From an uncultured Clostridia bacterium (GTDB lineage Bacteria > Bacillota > Clostridia > Christensenellales > Pumilibacteraceae): a stretch of 15,869 nucleotides of DNA. Positions 8,901 to 13,446 of the stretch are shown here, one piece after another. Numbering within the stretch: the stretch's first letter is position 1; every line of letters starts with the position of its first letter. Below the pieces are notes generated by a model. The model did not search any database. It was not told where the DNA came from and saw nothing but the letters and a program-made list of their open reading frames with translations. The stretch lies in NCBI GenBank assembly GCA_934247335.1, contig CAKQJJ010000018.1, positions 1 to 15,869 of the forward strand. Direction: 5' to 3'. Made by a program: the position numbers and the translations under genes.

Positions 8901-8920
8901 TTGATTTCGCTTTTTTTCAT
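2954..8920 (-). CDS. Giant secreted GLUG-repeat surface protein (1988 residues)
   Basis: Predicted exported, adhesin-like protein. The start is ATG at 8920, nine bases after AAAAGGAG. An in-frame TTG at 8929 abuts that ribosome site and is too close. Residues 1 to about 33 form a signal/anchor (KKSEIKK, a long hydrophobic run, then CFAANKSFSA). A strand-rich Ig-like segment follows (about 35-110). Residues about 270-1000 carry roughly 15 Gly-rich repeats of the type x-G-G-[FAIL]-x-G, such as AGGFAGVI, AGGIAGTV, VGGAIGYL, VGGAFGLV and AGGITGLM, resembling GLUG-type beta-solenoid repeats. A BIG2-like stretch ends near 1147. An InlB/Flg_new-type repeat ending in YARW lies near 1608. The rest is strand-rich. 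The C-terminus (...SLVLYTQKF) has no LPXTG motif, no terminal membrane segment and no recognisable wall-binding repeats, so anchoring may be through fibre association or an uncleaved N-terminus. It is the last gene of the fibre operon, 15 nt after its neighbour, whose stop overlaps this ribosome site. Adhesion or matrix function is inferred. Confidence 0.9.
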   Translation of the reverse strand: MKKSEIKKLIIACLATLSIILSLLAVCFAANKSFSATVSVIVPEGKEVSVYVSGNDVTKNEVGYTVPKNQTITVTVVNESALFESMTINDDEYKTPVVTLTAPDSGELKIEVKTSQPYAEDKGRYFGNPYILSREADVLAVARILADKGTAEDYQRLGETEQSAERIRYGYYRLGTNIFISDEEFFGLGFRGAYPFSGCFDFNGYAATINLVRVSHVDEEFTYENGGSEHIADYGFFAYAYGDGVNPCLIRNANVQGFIGINTLGKEGEIDHADRVHAGGLAGTLGKNVVLDDIESSVSVGAQTRFASLYLGGVFGLCSSSVDAWCSAEYDGVYNDISGVTYGTNASVIAGCFAGVVENASIDGVTIDGQHSLVVANALGEVSGSAIAGGFAGVINVCKPSFKEVSDARAVIIKNVSIVAESDYSVNAVINNCDSTRKAEINPDDFTTTSAGAVAGGIAGTVNRDENITDDTITMVFSGINFSRSADREENVARIEINASTKDYSSSGAVCAGGAIGFIYSDGSEYIGKDFVTSGETKDTAVMEYIFECPVDVTAVQNGVGPAYAGGTFGYNCFNIGDEDDRSVNIAIVAPEYDYTVTAVQSATSSTVNDKDGYNCAYNVCAGGYTPRLQFGYTAKNIEFEIGSGRIIAYREVGSTAVGDINAGGFAGRALSTAAAVSSLNGYDENPVQRGSIDNFRVYYTDYSYVEAACYSFSSIDNRPAAKLGNNVCVGGAIGYLLGYTSVNDVKVEYVQASGATGESTPHFVYGAQNAKNLNNSDNDLKSEGFVGGAFGLVADSIISNISITGDSKENTVVYFESANTPNTASVGGLIGALWTRKLANQVLLSSANIQYIHVAGKAYSDTQTYRDTYDIYVGGAIGVFANPTPSPNVYRGTFIEHITVKNSVIESIGENQMLTYAGGIVAGMWWHSRTDLSYAIVQDCAVTASSITAKAYAGGITGLMQNSNINHTLVQNTDVKAVSETNIATTAGIASRVKDAYNVTNSYSNASLQSNGGAGSYKAGIHYASKNQVTTSEKNFFVSENAGTDKAYTTSDGYAGEDCALHLVSYGVNKLTISTTDGKAQVYPALPTHNYPVPVWSNDESVVLITSGSSTPYYAEAKTEGVAYVSAYCKIENVDYLLCSYPVTVVKSDESGDFSLAVKDENGNGVTSEKCDGAVTVYDWTSETPVQYRYFRHNAGNTETVGKFIVKPVGVEYFPQNVRFYDVTGVEQATYGDDISDRAYDILAAKPSAPVNLAVFNGRANVGYNHVNAGSNRDARSEVYFYANDNTRENTIIIMECDFGGKTYGVIVEFVPNRLQSITIEPEKGTPPIDSYTDGDGNVHYVYVEGDIVRFTETLEYRYPAPRSYIVETIYEGNEVTENGTLLIPGTGTYTVTCRDLKNTRSATVYIESVKEINYTYSLLGANGTFDRKMVSGSRFRFNVEPQPGYSLQPELSVTVGGETVAGVWGEGGITFEFASGTYVFAYDAEEATPYDYDVTVPADFVTFAGQNDGVFFEITYKKIYSLVFISNFNGNDFFTVVVAAGEKFASVKPEGFEEWKNELIAKRYGFDFRGFYPVSKASDVSAYGQSFEDMQADGVTTVNGTMRFYARWTYNIVIEAPEEVSVSSSLSSSMLHDGTMIPLDDHNGFGFVMKTGEKWQGTPRFDAFIKNADGTFTSITSLFTPASQENGYFVSSEKIGEASGFIHIVIYADNLEFNVGDGVFYDGNSLYTDGIFTLTYSVNYGEHDEKGEVNFLFGTALPANTSLRLFYRKEGVTIWSGGYGLTSKQSVIPVSSFASMDDNSALSYEYRNGASSEQFILVVTLPNNSNGFGITEAASVTASVNAYEYTETKFAFGSVAAQATDKPHDSVPAAEKQFTLYPAVIRSVTNDGNSFTFSHTGEADENVVDHRHNGVYYMWRVEKTAGGYIGDAVFDGFGKEVVRTTDAIYYSATEGAFTVIGDLTGYTVSLIETKNVQQPAQSLVLYTQKF

Positions 8921-8935
8921 CGCCGTCAACTCCTT

Positions 8936-9907
8936 TTATGCCTGCGCAAACACGATTTTGTTGTCGCCCACACCCGATACTCTTTCTTCGCCCGCCGCCG
9001 TCAGTCCGTCGTACACGGTTGCGGAAATTTTAACTTCGCACGTTCCCGTGACGTAGAAAAATAAATTCACGTCCGCGCCCGCGCGTATAGTAATCGTCAC
9101 TTTACCGCGATCGGCGTCGTATACGGGCGAAAAGCCGTACGTTTCCTCGTAACGGCGCGCATCGAACGCCACTAAGCCCGAGAGAGTAAACTCCACGTCG
9201 GCAAGATAGGTAGCGTTTTCCACTACGTCGGCGTTACGCAAAAAATCCACCGCCGACTTTAAGTTGACGGTTTTTCTGTCGTATCCGTGATAAACGTCCG
9301 ACGACACGCCCACGGACAATCGCGCCATGGTCGTGTTGACGGTAAAGACTTGTAAGTCGGTGTACGGTTCGCTCGTTTCGAGCACTATCGAAAAGTTTTC
9401 GGTGCCTTCGTCGCTCATTGCGGGCGCCGTGGCTTTTCTCGTGATTTTCAGCAGCAGCACCACGCTGTTCTTCGCGTTGGCTTTGAGAAGGGTTACGTCC
9501 GAGGTAGCGGATACGATATTGTCGTTTTCGTCCACTATTTCGACGTCGTAGTACTTACTGTCCGAACTTATGTTGTGGTTGACTTTCCACGCGTCCGTAA
9601 CGTACCCGTTTTCAAGTTCGTCGTCGGACGGCGAACGCATGGTAAAGCGGACGTTACGCTTGGACACTTTTTCGTCGGTGAAGTTGGACACCGTGACGGC
9701 TATATAACCGGTCGTACTGGTTCCGTTCTTTTTCAGCACCGCCGTCTGACCGTTGCCGTCGTGCGACAGAACGAAGTCGGTGTACGCGCCAACCAGTTCT
9801 TTTTTGTCGGTTAAGACGAACTTGGCGACCGAAACGCACGCAAAAACGACCAGCAACAGAAGCGTCGCAAGCAGAAATATTAACTTTTTTCCGGCGCCTT
9901 TGCGCAT
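8936..9907 (-). CDS. SipW-cognate exported protein, TasA-like operon member (323 residues)
   Basis: Exported protein of unknown exact role. Residues 9-27 are strongly hydrophobic and are followed by VAKF (27-30) and then VGAYTDFVL. This N-terminal layout (hydrophobic run, [AS]-[KR]-[FY], a short spacer, a beta-strand) is shared with the other small exported proteins of the operon and is typical of SipW-dependent signal peptides. The mature part is strand-rich with no Cys, membrane anchor or sorting motif. It is longer than the 256-residue subunit at 12271-13041 and shows no clear TasA-type W-x-W motif, so it may be a minor subunit, a cap or a matrix partner. ATG start with GGAGG seven bases upstream. 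The TAA overlaps the ribosome site of the next gene. Confidence 0.85.
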   Translation of the reverse strand: MRKGAGKKLIFLLATLLLLVVFACVSVAKFVLTDKKELVGAYTDFVLSHDGNGQTAVLKKNGTSTTGYIAVTVSNFTDEKVSKRNVRFTMRSPSDDELENGYVTDAWKVNHNISSDSKYYDVEIVDENDNIVSATSDVTLLKANAKNSVVLLLKITRKATAPAMSDEGTENFSIVLETSEPYTDLQVFTVNTTMARLSVGVSSDVYHGYDRKTVNLKSAVDFLRNADVVENATYLADVEFTLSGLVAFDARRYEETYGFSPVYDADRGKVTITIRAGADVNLFFYVTGTCEVKISATVYDGLTAAGEERVSGVGDNKIVFAQA

Positions 9908-9968
9908 ACGATTGCCTCCGTGTTGGTCGTTTTCAATGGTTTTTATTCGATTTTAATCGCTTTTTCTT

Positions 9969-10703
9969 TTAATTTTGAGCCTGTTCGGCGAGAATGCTTA
10001 TATCGAAATACACTTTCGCGCCGGCATAGCTTTCGGTAACTTTGCTCTGTTCGGGCAGCTTGAACCGAAGATGATAGGCGTAGTCTTTTTTGCCGTCGTC
10101 GGCAGCCATTACAAGCCCGGTTTTGTTTACCGTCACGCCGTCGTCGCCCTCGATCACAGCCAGCCTGTTGCCGGTGTAGTCCACCTCTTCGCCGCCGTCC
10201 TTAGACGGGCGTATATCGGTCTGGTTTTCGCCTTCCGCTCCGTGATAGAGCCTTAAATTTGCGCCCGAGCGCACTCCGTCGTCAGTGTAGTCCGCCCAGC
10301 CTGCGAAATAATAGCTTTCGGCTCCGTCGCCGCCCGGCGTTATCATTTCCAGCCGAACGCTTATGCTGAGCGTAACGTTAAGCGTAACCTCGTTTTCTTT
10401 TTTTCCGTCCGCGCCCGCGATCGTAAAATAGTAGTCGATTACGTCCTCGGGTTCGACGTCCTTTATCACCGCGCTGTCGCTCGTCGGGTCGAACGCCACG
10501 GTAATGCGGCTTCCTTCCGTATCGGTGCGGTAAATCGAATCGGTTTGCAGTTTTGCCATAGCGCCGGCAACGCGCACTTCGTTTTTCTTTTCGTAGTCAC
10601 CGTAAAACCGCGCGAACGTCACCGTTCCGCCGATAACGAGCACAGCGAACACAGCCGCAAGCAGCGCGTATATAAGGCTTAAACCGCGCTTCTTACTTGT
10701 CAT
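9969..10703 (-). CDS. SipW-cognate exported protein, TasA-like (244 residues)
   Basis: Small exported protein directly downstream of, and overlapping by 11 nt, the signal peptidase gene that probably processes it. Residues 9-29 form a membrane-spanning signal, followed by F-A-R-F (30-33), GDYEKK and a strand (VAGAMAKLQ), the same arrangement as in its paralogues. The mature part has a long beta-type domain (VTLNVTLSISVRLEM) and ends with a strand, YFDISILAEQ, as in TasA/camelysin-type proteins. No anchor is visible. The ATG start has GGAGG five to six bases upstream, inside the peptidase gene. A structural or accessory fibre subunit is the best guess. The family assignment rests on signal type and context more than on sequence identity. 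Confidence 0.85.
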   Translation of the reverse strand: MTSKKRGLSLIYALLAAVFAVLVIGGTVTFARFYGDYEKKNEVRVAGAMAKLQTDSIYRTDTEGSRITVAFDPTSDSAVIKDVEPEDVIDYYFTIAGADGKKENEVTLNVTLSISVRLEMITPGGDGAESYYFAGWADYTDDGVRSGANLRLYHGAEGENQTDIRPSKDGGEEVDYTGNRLAVIEGDDGVTVNKTGLVMAADDGKKDYAYHLRFKLPEQSKVTESYAGAKVYFDISILAEQAQN

Positions 10704-11280
10704 TGCCGCCCTCCGCCGTTTGCTCGGACATATCGTCGTCGGAGGTCTGATCGGACGGTTTTCCGCCCACCATTACTATCGCGACTATCACCGCGCCCAC
10801 CGCGACGAGGAAGGCTATTCCCTGCCACGAACGCAGCCATTCGACCAAAATTCCCAGTCTTTTTACTCTTCCGGTAACCTTGCCGGCTATCTGCGAAGCG
10901 TATACGGGATCGGGGTCTTCGCTGGGATTTGCGTCGCCTTTGGTGTAATATCTGTCGCCTTCGATACGGACCAGTCGGTGCGTTACCGACGTGTTCTCGC
11001 CGGCGGGGAAGTAGGTTATTACGTCGCCCACTTCATAGCTGTCGAACTTTTCTATTATTATCATGTCGCCCGCCTCTATCGAACCCGACATAGACGGCGT
11101 TGCGATTACCAGAATCGACTTGCCGAAAAACGAGGGTATGGGCGATTTTCTAACGTATCTGTCGTATGCCAGCACGGCTGCCACGAACACGAGCGCGGCT
11201 ATTATTACCGAAAGCAATACGCTGCCGATAACGGAAAATATTCTTTTTGCCGAAACGTGTTTTTTTTCGGTTTTTTCCAT
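10693..11280 (-). CDS. sipW: SipW-type (ER-type) signal peptidase I
   Basis: A 195-residue membrane signal peptidase of the S26B/SipW group, which uses a Ser-His pair rather than Ser-Lys. The N-terminal membrane segment is about residues 17-39. Catalytic Ser63 lies in A-T-P-S-M-S-G. Catalytic His101 lies in S-V-T-H-R. The following box reads YYTKGDANPSEDP (111-123). A second membrane segment is at about 153-172, then an acidic cytosolic or outer tail. In Bacillus, SipW matures TasA and TapA, and the surrounding genes here encode exactly such cognate exported proteins. ATG with GGAGG nine bases upstream. The SD overlaps the stop of the preceding gene (TAAAGGAGG). The gene overlaps its downstream neighbour by 11 nt, which indicates tight co-translation. 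The His-type active site makes confusion with housekeeping SipS/LepB unlikely. Confidence 0.95.
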   Translation of the reverse strand: MEKTEKKHVSAKRIFSVIGSVLLSVIIAALVFVAAVLAYDRYVRKSPIPSFFGKSILVIATPSMSGSIEAGDMIIIEKFDSYEVGDVITYFPAGENTSVTHRLVRIEGDRYYTKGDANPSEDPDPVYASQIAGKVTGRVKRLGILVEWLRSWQGIAFLVAVGAVIVAIVMVGGKPSDQTSDDDMSEQTAEGGNDK

Positions 11281-11295
11281 TGGTCGCTACCTCCT

Positions 11296-12072
11296 TTACG
11301 CGGTTTGGGCAACTATTTCGATTTTCATCGCGTATCTGCCGCCCGCCGTACCTATTTCGGTATCGGTTTGGTCGTCGCCGCTCTCGAAACGCCATATCCA
11401 TTCGAGATTAAACGAGCGATTTCCGTTTTTGTTTATTATCACGTCGCGCACCGTAAAGCCGTTTTCGTTTTTCACGAGAGTAAGTTCTCGTCCTTCCGAA
11501 AGCACTTTGTACTCCAACGGCGGCAACTTATCGTTGTTTTCGAGATTAAAGTTGATTATTACGTCGCATTTCAGATCCGCGGGACACGGATTGTTTACGA
11601 CGAACATATATATTCCGCTTTCTCCGGGTTTCAGCGTTTTTCCGCCGAACACGTCGATGCTTCCTGTCGTACCCCATTCGCCGTCCTTGTCCACTACCGT
11701 AAACGAGGGATAAACTACGGGTTCGGGCATTCGGGTAGCCAGCATTAAAAATGCCGTAAGCGATATTAAAAACGCGATGAAGAGAAGTATTATGACGACT
11801 GTAAGATTGTCTTTTATTACTCCTTCGACATGCCCGTTTTTGTATAAATACTCCCCGTCCGTAACGAACGCGCCCCTGATTTCGGGGTTTAAACACTCGT
11901 TTGTAGAGGCGCGTCCGCACGGGGAGAAAGGAGTGAGATTTAAGTCGTACAATTCTCCTGCCCGTAAAAAGCAAAGCAGTCTGCCCTCTAAATCAAGGAC
12001 TTTCCTGCCTCCTTTAAGTCGGCGAACCGAACCGACAACGGGATCATGAGTAAACTTAGCGTTTATTTTCAT
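11296..12072 (-). CDS. Bitopic membrane protein with a TasA-like C-terminal domain
   Basis: A 258-residue protein with an unusual layout. It has an 88-residue N-terminal soluble domain that I do not recognise (C34, C52, C60), one membrane segment at about 90-112, then a domain that parallels the small fibre subunit at 12271-13041. LKPGESG (147-153) matches LVAPGTTG there, E-W225-I-W227-R-F-E matches T-W-K-W-A-F-E, and a D-T pair (237-238) and a final I-E-I-V-A-Q strand match as well. The parallel suggests that the C-terminal half faces outside and the N-terminal domain stays in the cytosol. Possible roles are an assembly platform or base for the fibre (as TapA serves TasA) or a membrane sensor of fibre subunits. 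Both are inference. ATG start with GGAG nine bases upstream. The signal peptidase follows after 15 nt. Confidence 0.85.
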   Translation of the reverse strand: MKINAKFTHDPVVGSVRRLKGGRKVLDLEGRLLCFLRAGELYDLNLTPFSPCGRASTNECLNPEIRGAFVTDGEYLYKNGHVEGVIKDNLTVVIILLFIAFLISLTAFLMLATRMPEPVVYPSFTVVDKDGEWGTTGSIDVFGGKTLKPGESGIYMFVVNNPCPADLKCDVIINFNLENNDKLPPLEYKVLSEGRELTLVKNENGFTVRDVIINKNGNRSFNLEWIWRFESGDDQTDTEIGTAGGRYAMKIEIVAQTA

Positions 12073-12183
12073 CGTGTACGACTCCAGGCGTCTGAATTAA
12101 TGTTTTCCTTTTTCCCGCTTTATGGCGGTTTTCTCATTCTTGATACGCTTTAATCACAAGCCTATCAGGTATCTTAATATGCA

Positions 12184-12236
12184 GATTGCGTCTGCTCGTC
12201 GCAAACGCAATCCGATTTAAGTTGTCATAAGAGCAG
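12184..12236 (-). other. Possible structured RNA in the 198-nt gap between fibre subunit and sipW genes
   Basis: On the minus strand GATTGCGT (12212-12205) can pair perfectly with ACGCAATC (12191-12184) across 13 nt. In addition CTGCTC (12236-12231) can pair with GAGCAG (12197-12192), which sits inside that loop and directly abuts the second arm. The two pairings interleave, so they form either a pseudoknot or mutually exclusive hairpins. No U-tract follows, so it is not a standard terminator. It may set the ratio of abundant subunit to downstream genes through mRNA processing or stability. The 8-bp stem is firm, while the 6-bp one could be chance. Confidence 0.4.
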
Positions 12237-12270
12237 TTTAATTTTCTTCCTTTATTCTGTTTGATATTTA

Positions 12271-13041
12271 TTATTTTTCGAGCTGAACTACGCTGAGGCT
12301 GAGGTCGAAAGCAATTTCGATAACAGTTTTATCTGCTACTACTGTGTAAGTTCCGTCGGTAGTGTAGCCGTTATCGTTTGCAAATGCGGCAAGAAGAGTG
12401 TCGAGCTTATCGGTAGTTTCGTCAACTTCAAATGCCCATTTCCAGGTAAGAACGTATTCGTCGTTGATTTCGGTGTTGGGCGCATATTTGCCGTCTACTG
12501 CGGGCTGAGCGGTAGCGTCGCTATACTGCTTATTCAGCGATTCTGCAACTGCCGCAAGCGTTCCGTCGGTAACGACTGCCTGTCCGTTCTTCGTAAGCGT
12601 CCACTTAACGGGGTTGTAAACCTGATCGGTGTTGTAAGTAAGCGTAATGTCCTTGACGTTCTTCATTTCCATTTTGACCTGCGCCAAAACTTCTGCTTTT
12701 CCGGTAATGCTGAAAGTCATCGAACCGGTGGTTCCGGGAGCAACGAGGTTACGGGTATTGGCGGTATCAGCCTTTACGGTAACGGTACCGGTGCCGTCGG
12801 TCGTGCTTGCATTGGCGTTTTCATTCCACTTGTACTCGCTTCCGAACAGGTTCTTGTTGTCGGCTTCGATCTTGAAGCCCCACTTTGCAACCTGAGCGGC
12901 TCCGCTCGTGTCCTTGCTGGTGATATACTTAGACAAAGTATATCCGCCGAAACCGATTATTGCCACCAGCAGCAGTAAAAGCGCGATGAGCAAAATCGAT
13001 TTTCTGTTGTCTTTCTTTTCTGTTTTTTGCGTCTGTTTCAT
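12271..13041 (-). CDS. TasA/camelysin-like fibre subunit with SipW-dependent signal (256 residues)
   Basis: Probable major subunit of a surface or biofilm-matrix fibre. The start is ATG at 13041, with GGAGG nine bases upstream. The open frame continues to a TTG at 13149, but that extension runs through the terminator and is not coding. Residues 15-33 are hydrophobic, followed by GGYTLSKYITSKDTSGAAQ and VAKWGFKIE (51-59), a signal and first strand very typical of clostridial SipW-cognate proteins. Mature motifs are LVAPGTTGSMTFSITG (99-114), T-W200-K-W202-A-F-E, a D-T pair (214-215) and a closing amphipathic strand (IEIAFDLSLSVVQLE). There are no Cys residues and no anchor. It is the first gene of the operon, behind a perfect-consensus promoter and the riboswitch-terminator leader, and 198 nt separate it from the rest. 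That fits an abundant structural protein. It could instead be a camelysin-type metalloprotease-like protein, but no zinc motif is visible. Confidence 0.92.
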   Translation of the reverse strand: MKQTQKTEKKDNRKSILLIALLLLLVAIIGFGGYTLSKYITSKDTSGAAQVAKWGFKIEADNKNLFGSEYKWNENANASTTDGTGTVTVKADTANTRNLVAPGTTGSMTFSITGKAEVLAQVKMEMKNVKDITLTYNTDQVYNPVKWTLTKNGQAVVTDGTLAAVAESLNKQYSDATAQPAVDGKYAPNTEINDEYVLTWKWAFEVDETTDKLDTLLAAFANDNGYTTDGTYTVVADKTVIEIAFDLSLSVVQLEK

Positions 13042-13105
13042 TGTAGACGTCCTCCAATAAAAAATTAACTTGTTTTTCCAAACTCGCGACTTTGTTCGTA
13101 AAACG

Positions 13106-13151
13106 AAAAAAGGTTGCAATACTCGCCTTAATAAGCGACCATATTGCAACC
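13106..13151 (-). terminator. Intrinsic terminator in the fibre-operon leader (expression platform)
   Basis: Minus strand: GGTTGCAATA (13151-13142) pairs perfectly with TATTGCAACC (13121-13112), followed by six T (13111-13106). An inner stem, TCGCTT (13138-13133) with AAGGCGA (13129/13128-13123, including one G-U), extends it. It ends 65 nt before the ATG of the fibre subunit and about 100 nt after the predicted transcription start, so it is a conditional leader terminator, not a gene-end terminator. Its 5' arm is also the 3' strand of the aptamer. Confidence 0.93.
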
Positions 13152-13219
13152 GGGCGTACTTCCTTAAATAAAAGTTCCTTGGCTTTGCGTCACCGCCTCA
13201 CAACGGTTTTGCCGATATT
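13141..13219 (-). promoter_or_regulatory. c-di-GMP-I (GEMM-I) riboswitch aptamer
   Basis: The conserved core reads GGCAAA (13213-13208), then a 6-bp stem ACCGTT/GGCGGT (13207-13202 with 13197-13192) closed by a GTGA GNRA tetraloop (13201-13198), then GACGCAAAGCC (13191-13181). GGC pairs with the terminal GCC. This matches the type I c-di-GMP riboswitch layout (GGCAAA, GNRA hairpin, GACGCAAAGCC) closely, including stem length. A short second arm (ACTT/AAGT, 13175-13158) and a closing strand GCCCGGTTGC (13155-13146) follow, like the GCC-GGGTTGCC end of the family. The outer stem is weak (ATAT with ATAT). The base before CAAA is G (13212), the residue expected for c-di-GMP; A there marks the 3',3'-cGAMP variants. 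The 3' strand is shared with the terminator arm, so ligand binding should favour read-through. Family match is seen; ligand and ON direction are inferred. Confidence 0.9.
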
Positions 13220-13255
13220 CGTTTTACAAACAAGTTTTCGTTCGTTTGTGCGCTT

Positions 13256-13284
13256 ATTATAATATTATTTTTTCCTGTTGTCAA
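13256..13284 (-). promoter_or_regulatory. Consensus sigma-A promoter of the fibre operon
   Basis: Minus strand: TTGACA (13284-13279), a 17-nt spacer, TATAAT (13261-13256); both boxes and the spacing match the consensus exactly. The start is predicted near 13249, giving a leader of about 208 nt that holds the riboswitch and terminator. A perfect promoter suggests constitutive initiation, with control exerted mainly by the leader. Confidence 0.93.
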
Positions 13285-13413
13285 CCGTTTTATGTGATAA
13301 TAAAGTGAAAATTTCGCCGCAATCCGACTTTTTTCGTCGTTTTTCGCCCAAAATGACATATTTTGACAAACGCCCGTGCAACCAATCGTTTTTTTGGATA
13401 ATGAAAATAATTT

Positions 13414-13434
13414 CGTTTGTGGCACGCACAAACG
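13414..13434. repeat. Dyad CGTTTGTG-5-CACAAACG upstream of the fibre promoter
   Basis: CGTTTGTG (13414-13421) and CACAAACG (13427-13434) form a perfect 8-bp dyad with a 5-bp centre. The decamer TTCGTTTGTG occurs at 13412-13421 and again at 13241-13250, where it covers the predicted start of the fibre transcript. It could be a regulator operator pair or an upstream hairpin. There is no gene here for it to terminate. Confidence 0.4.
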
Positions 13435-13446
13435 ACTTCTTTTAAA

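Larger units (their letters stand above)
13092..13233 (-). repeat. 16-bp long-range inverted repeat bracketing the riboswitch and terminator
   Basis: On the transcript strand TTGTTTGTAAAACGAA (13233-13218) is complementary to TTCGTTTTACGAACAA (13107-13092) over 16 consecutive positions with one G-U pair. Two more pairs form beyond a single bulged A. The arms sit just 5' of the aptamer and at the end of the terminator U-tract, so in a read-through mRNA they would close the entire switch in one helix. The 5' arm can also pair with ACAAAC (13249-13244) at the very 5' end. At DNA level it is an imperfect inverted repeat around 110 bp. Confidence 0.75.

Noticed and set aside
8921..8929. TTG at 8929 as start of the giant surface protein
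   Set aside because: It abuts the GGAG with no spacing, while the ATG at 8920 is nine bases away and begins the signal peptide.
9943..9960. Hairpin CGATT-AA-AATCG followed by A/T-rich sequence between the 244- and 323-residue protein genes
   Set aside because: Short AT-rich stem with a two-base loop and no clean T-tract; too weak to call a terminator.
13022..13046. Small CGTCT/AGACG hairpin around the ATG of the fibre subunit
   Set aside because: Only 5 bp with a 10-nt loop; likely chance and too weak to call a translational switch.
13042..13149. N-terminal extension of the fibre subunit to a TTG at 13149
   Set aside because: It would translate the terminator hairpin; the ATG at 13041 has an ideal GGAGG and starts a proper signal peptide.
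13141..13219. 3',3'-cGAMP (GEMM-Ib) specificity of the riboswitch
   Set aside because: The specificity position before CAAA is G, as in c-di-GMP aptamers; cGAMP variants carry A there. Binding data could still overturn this.
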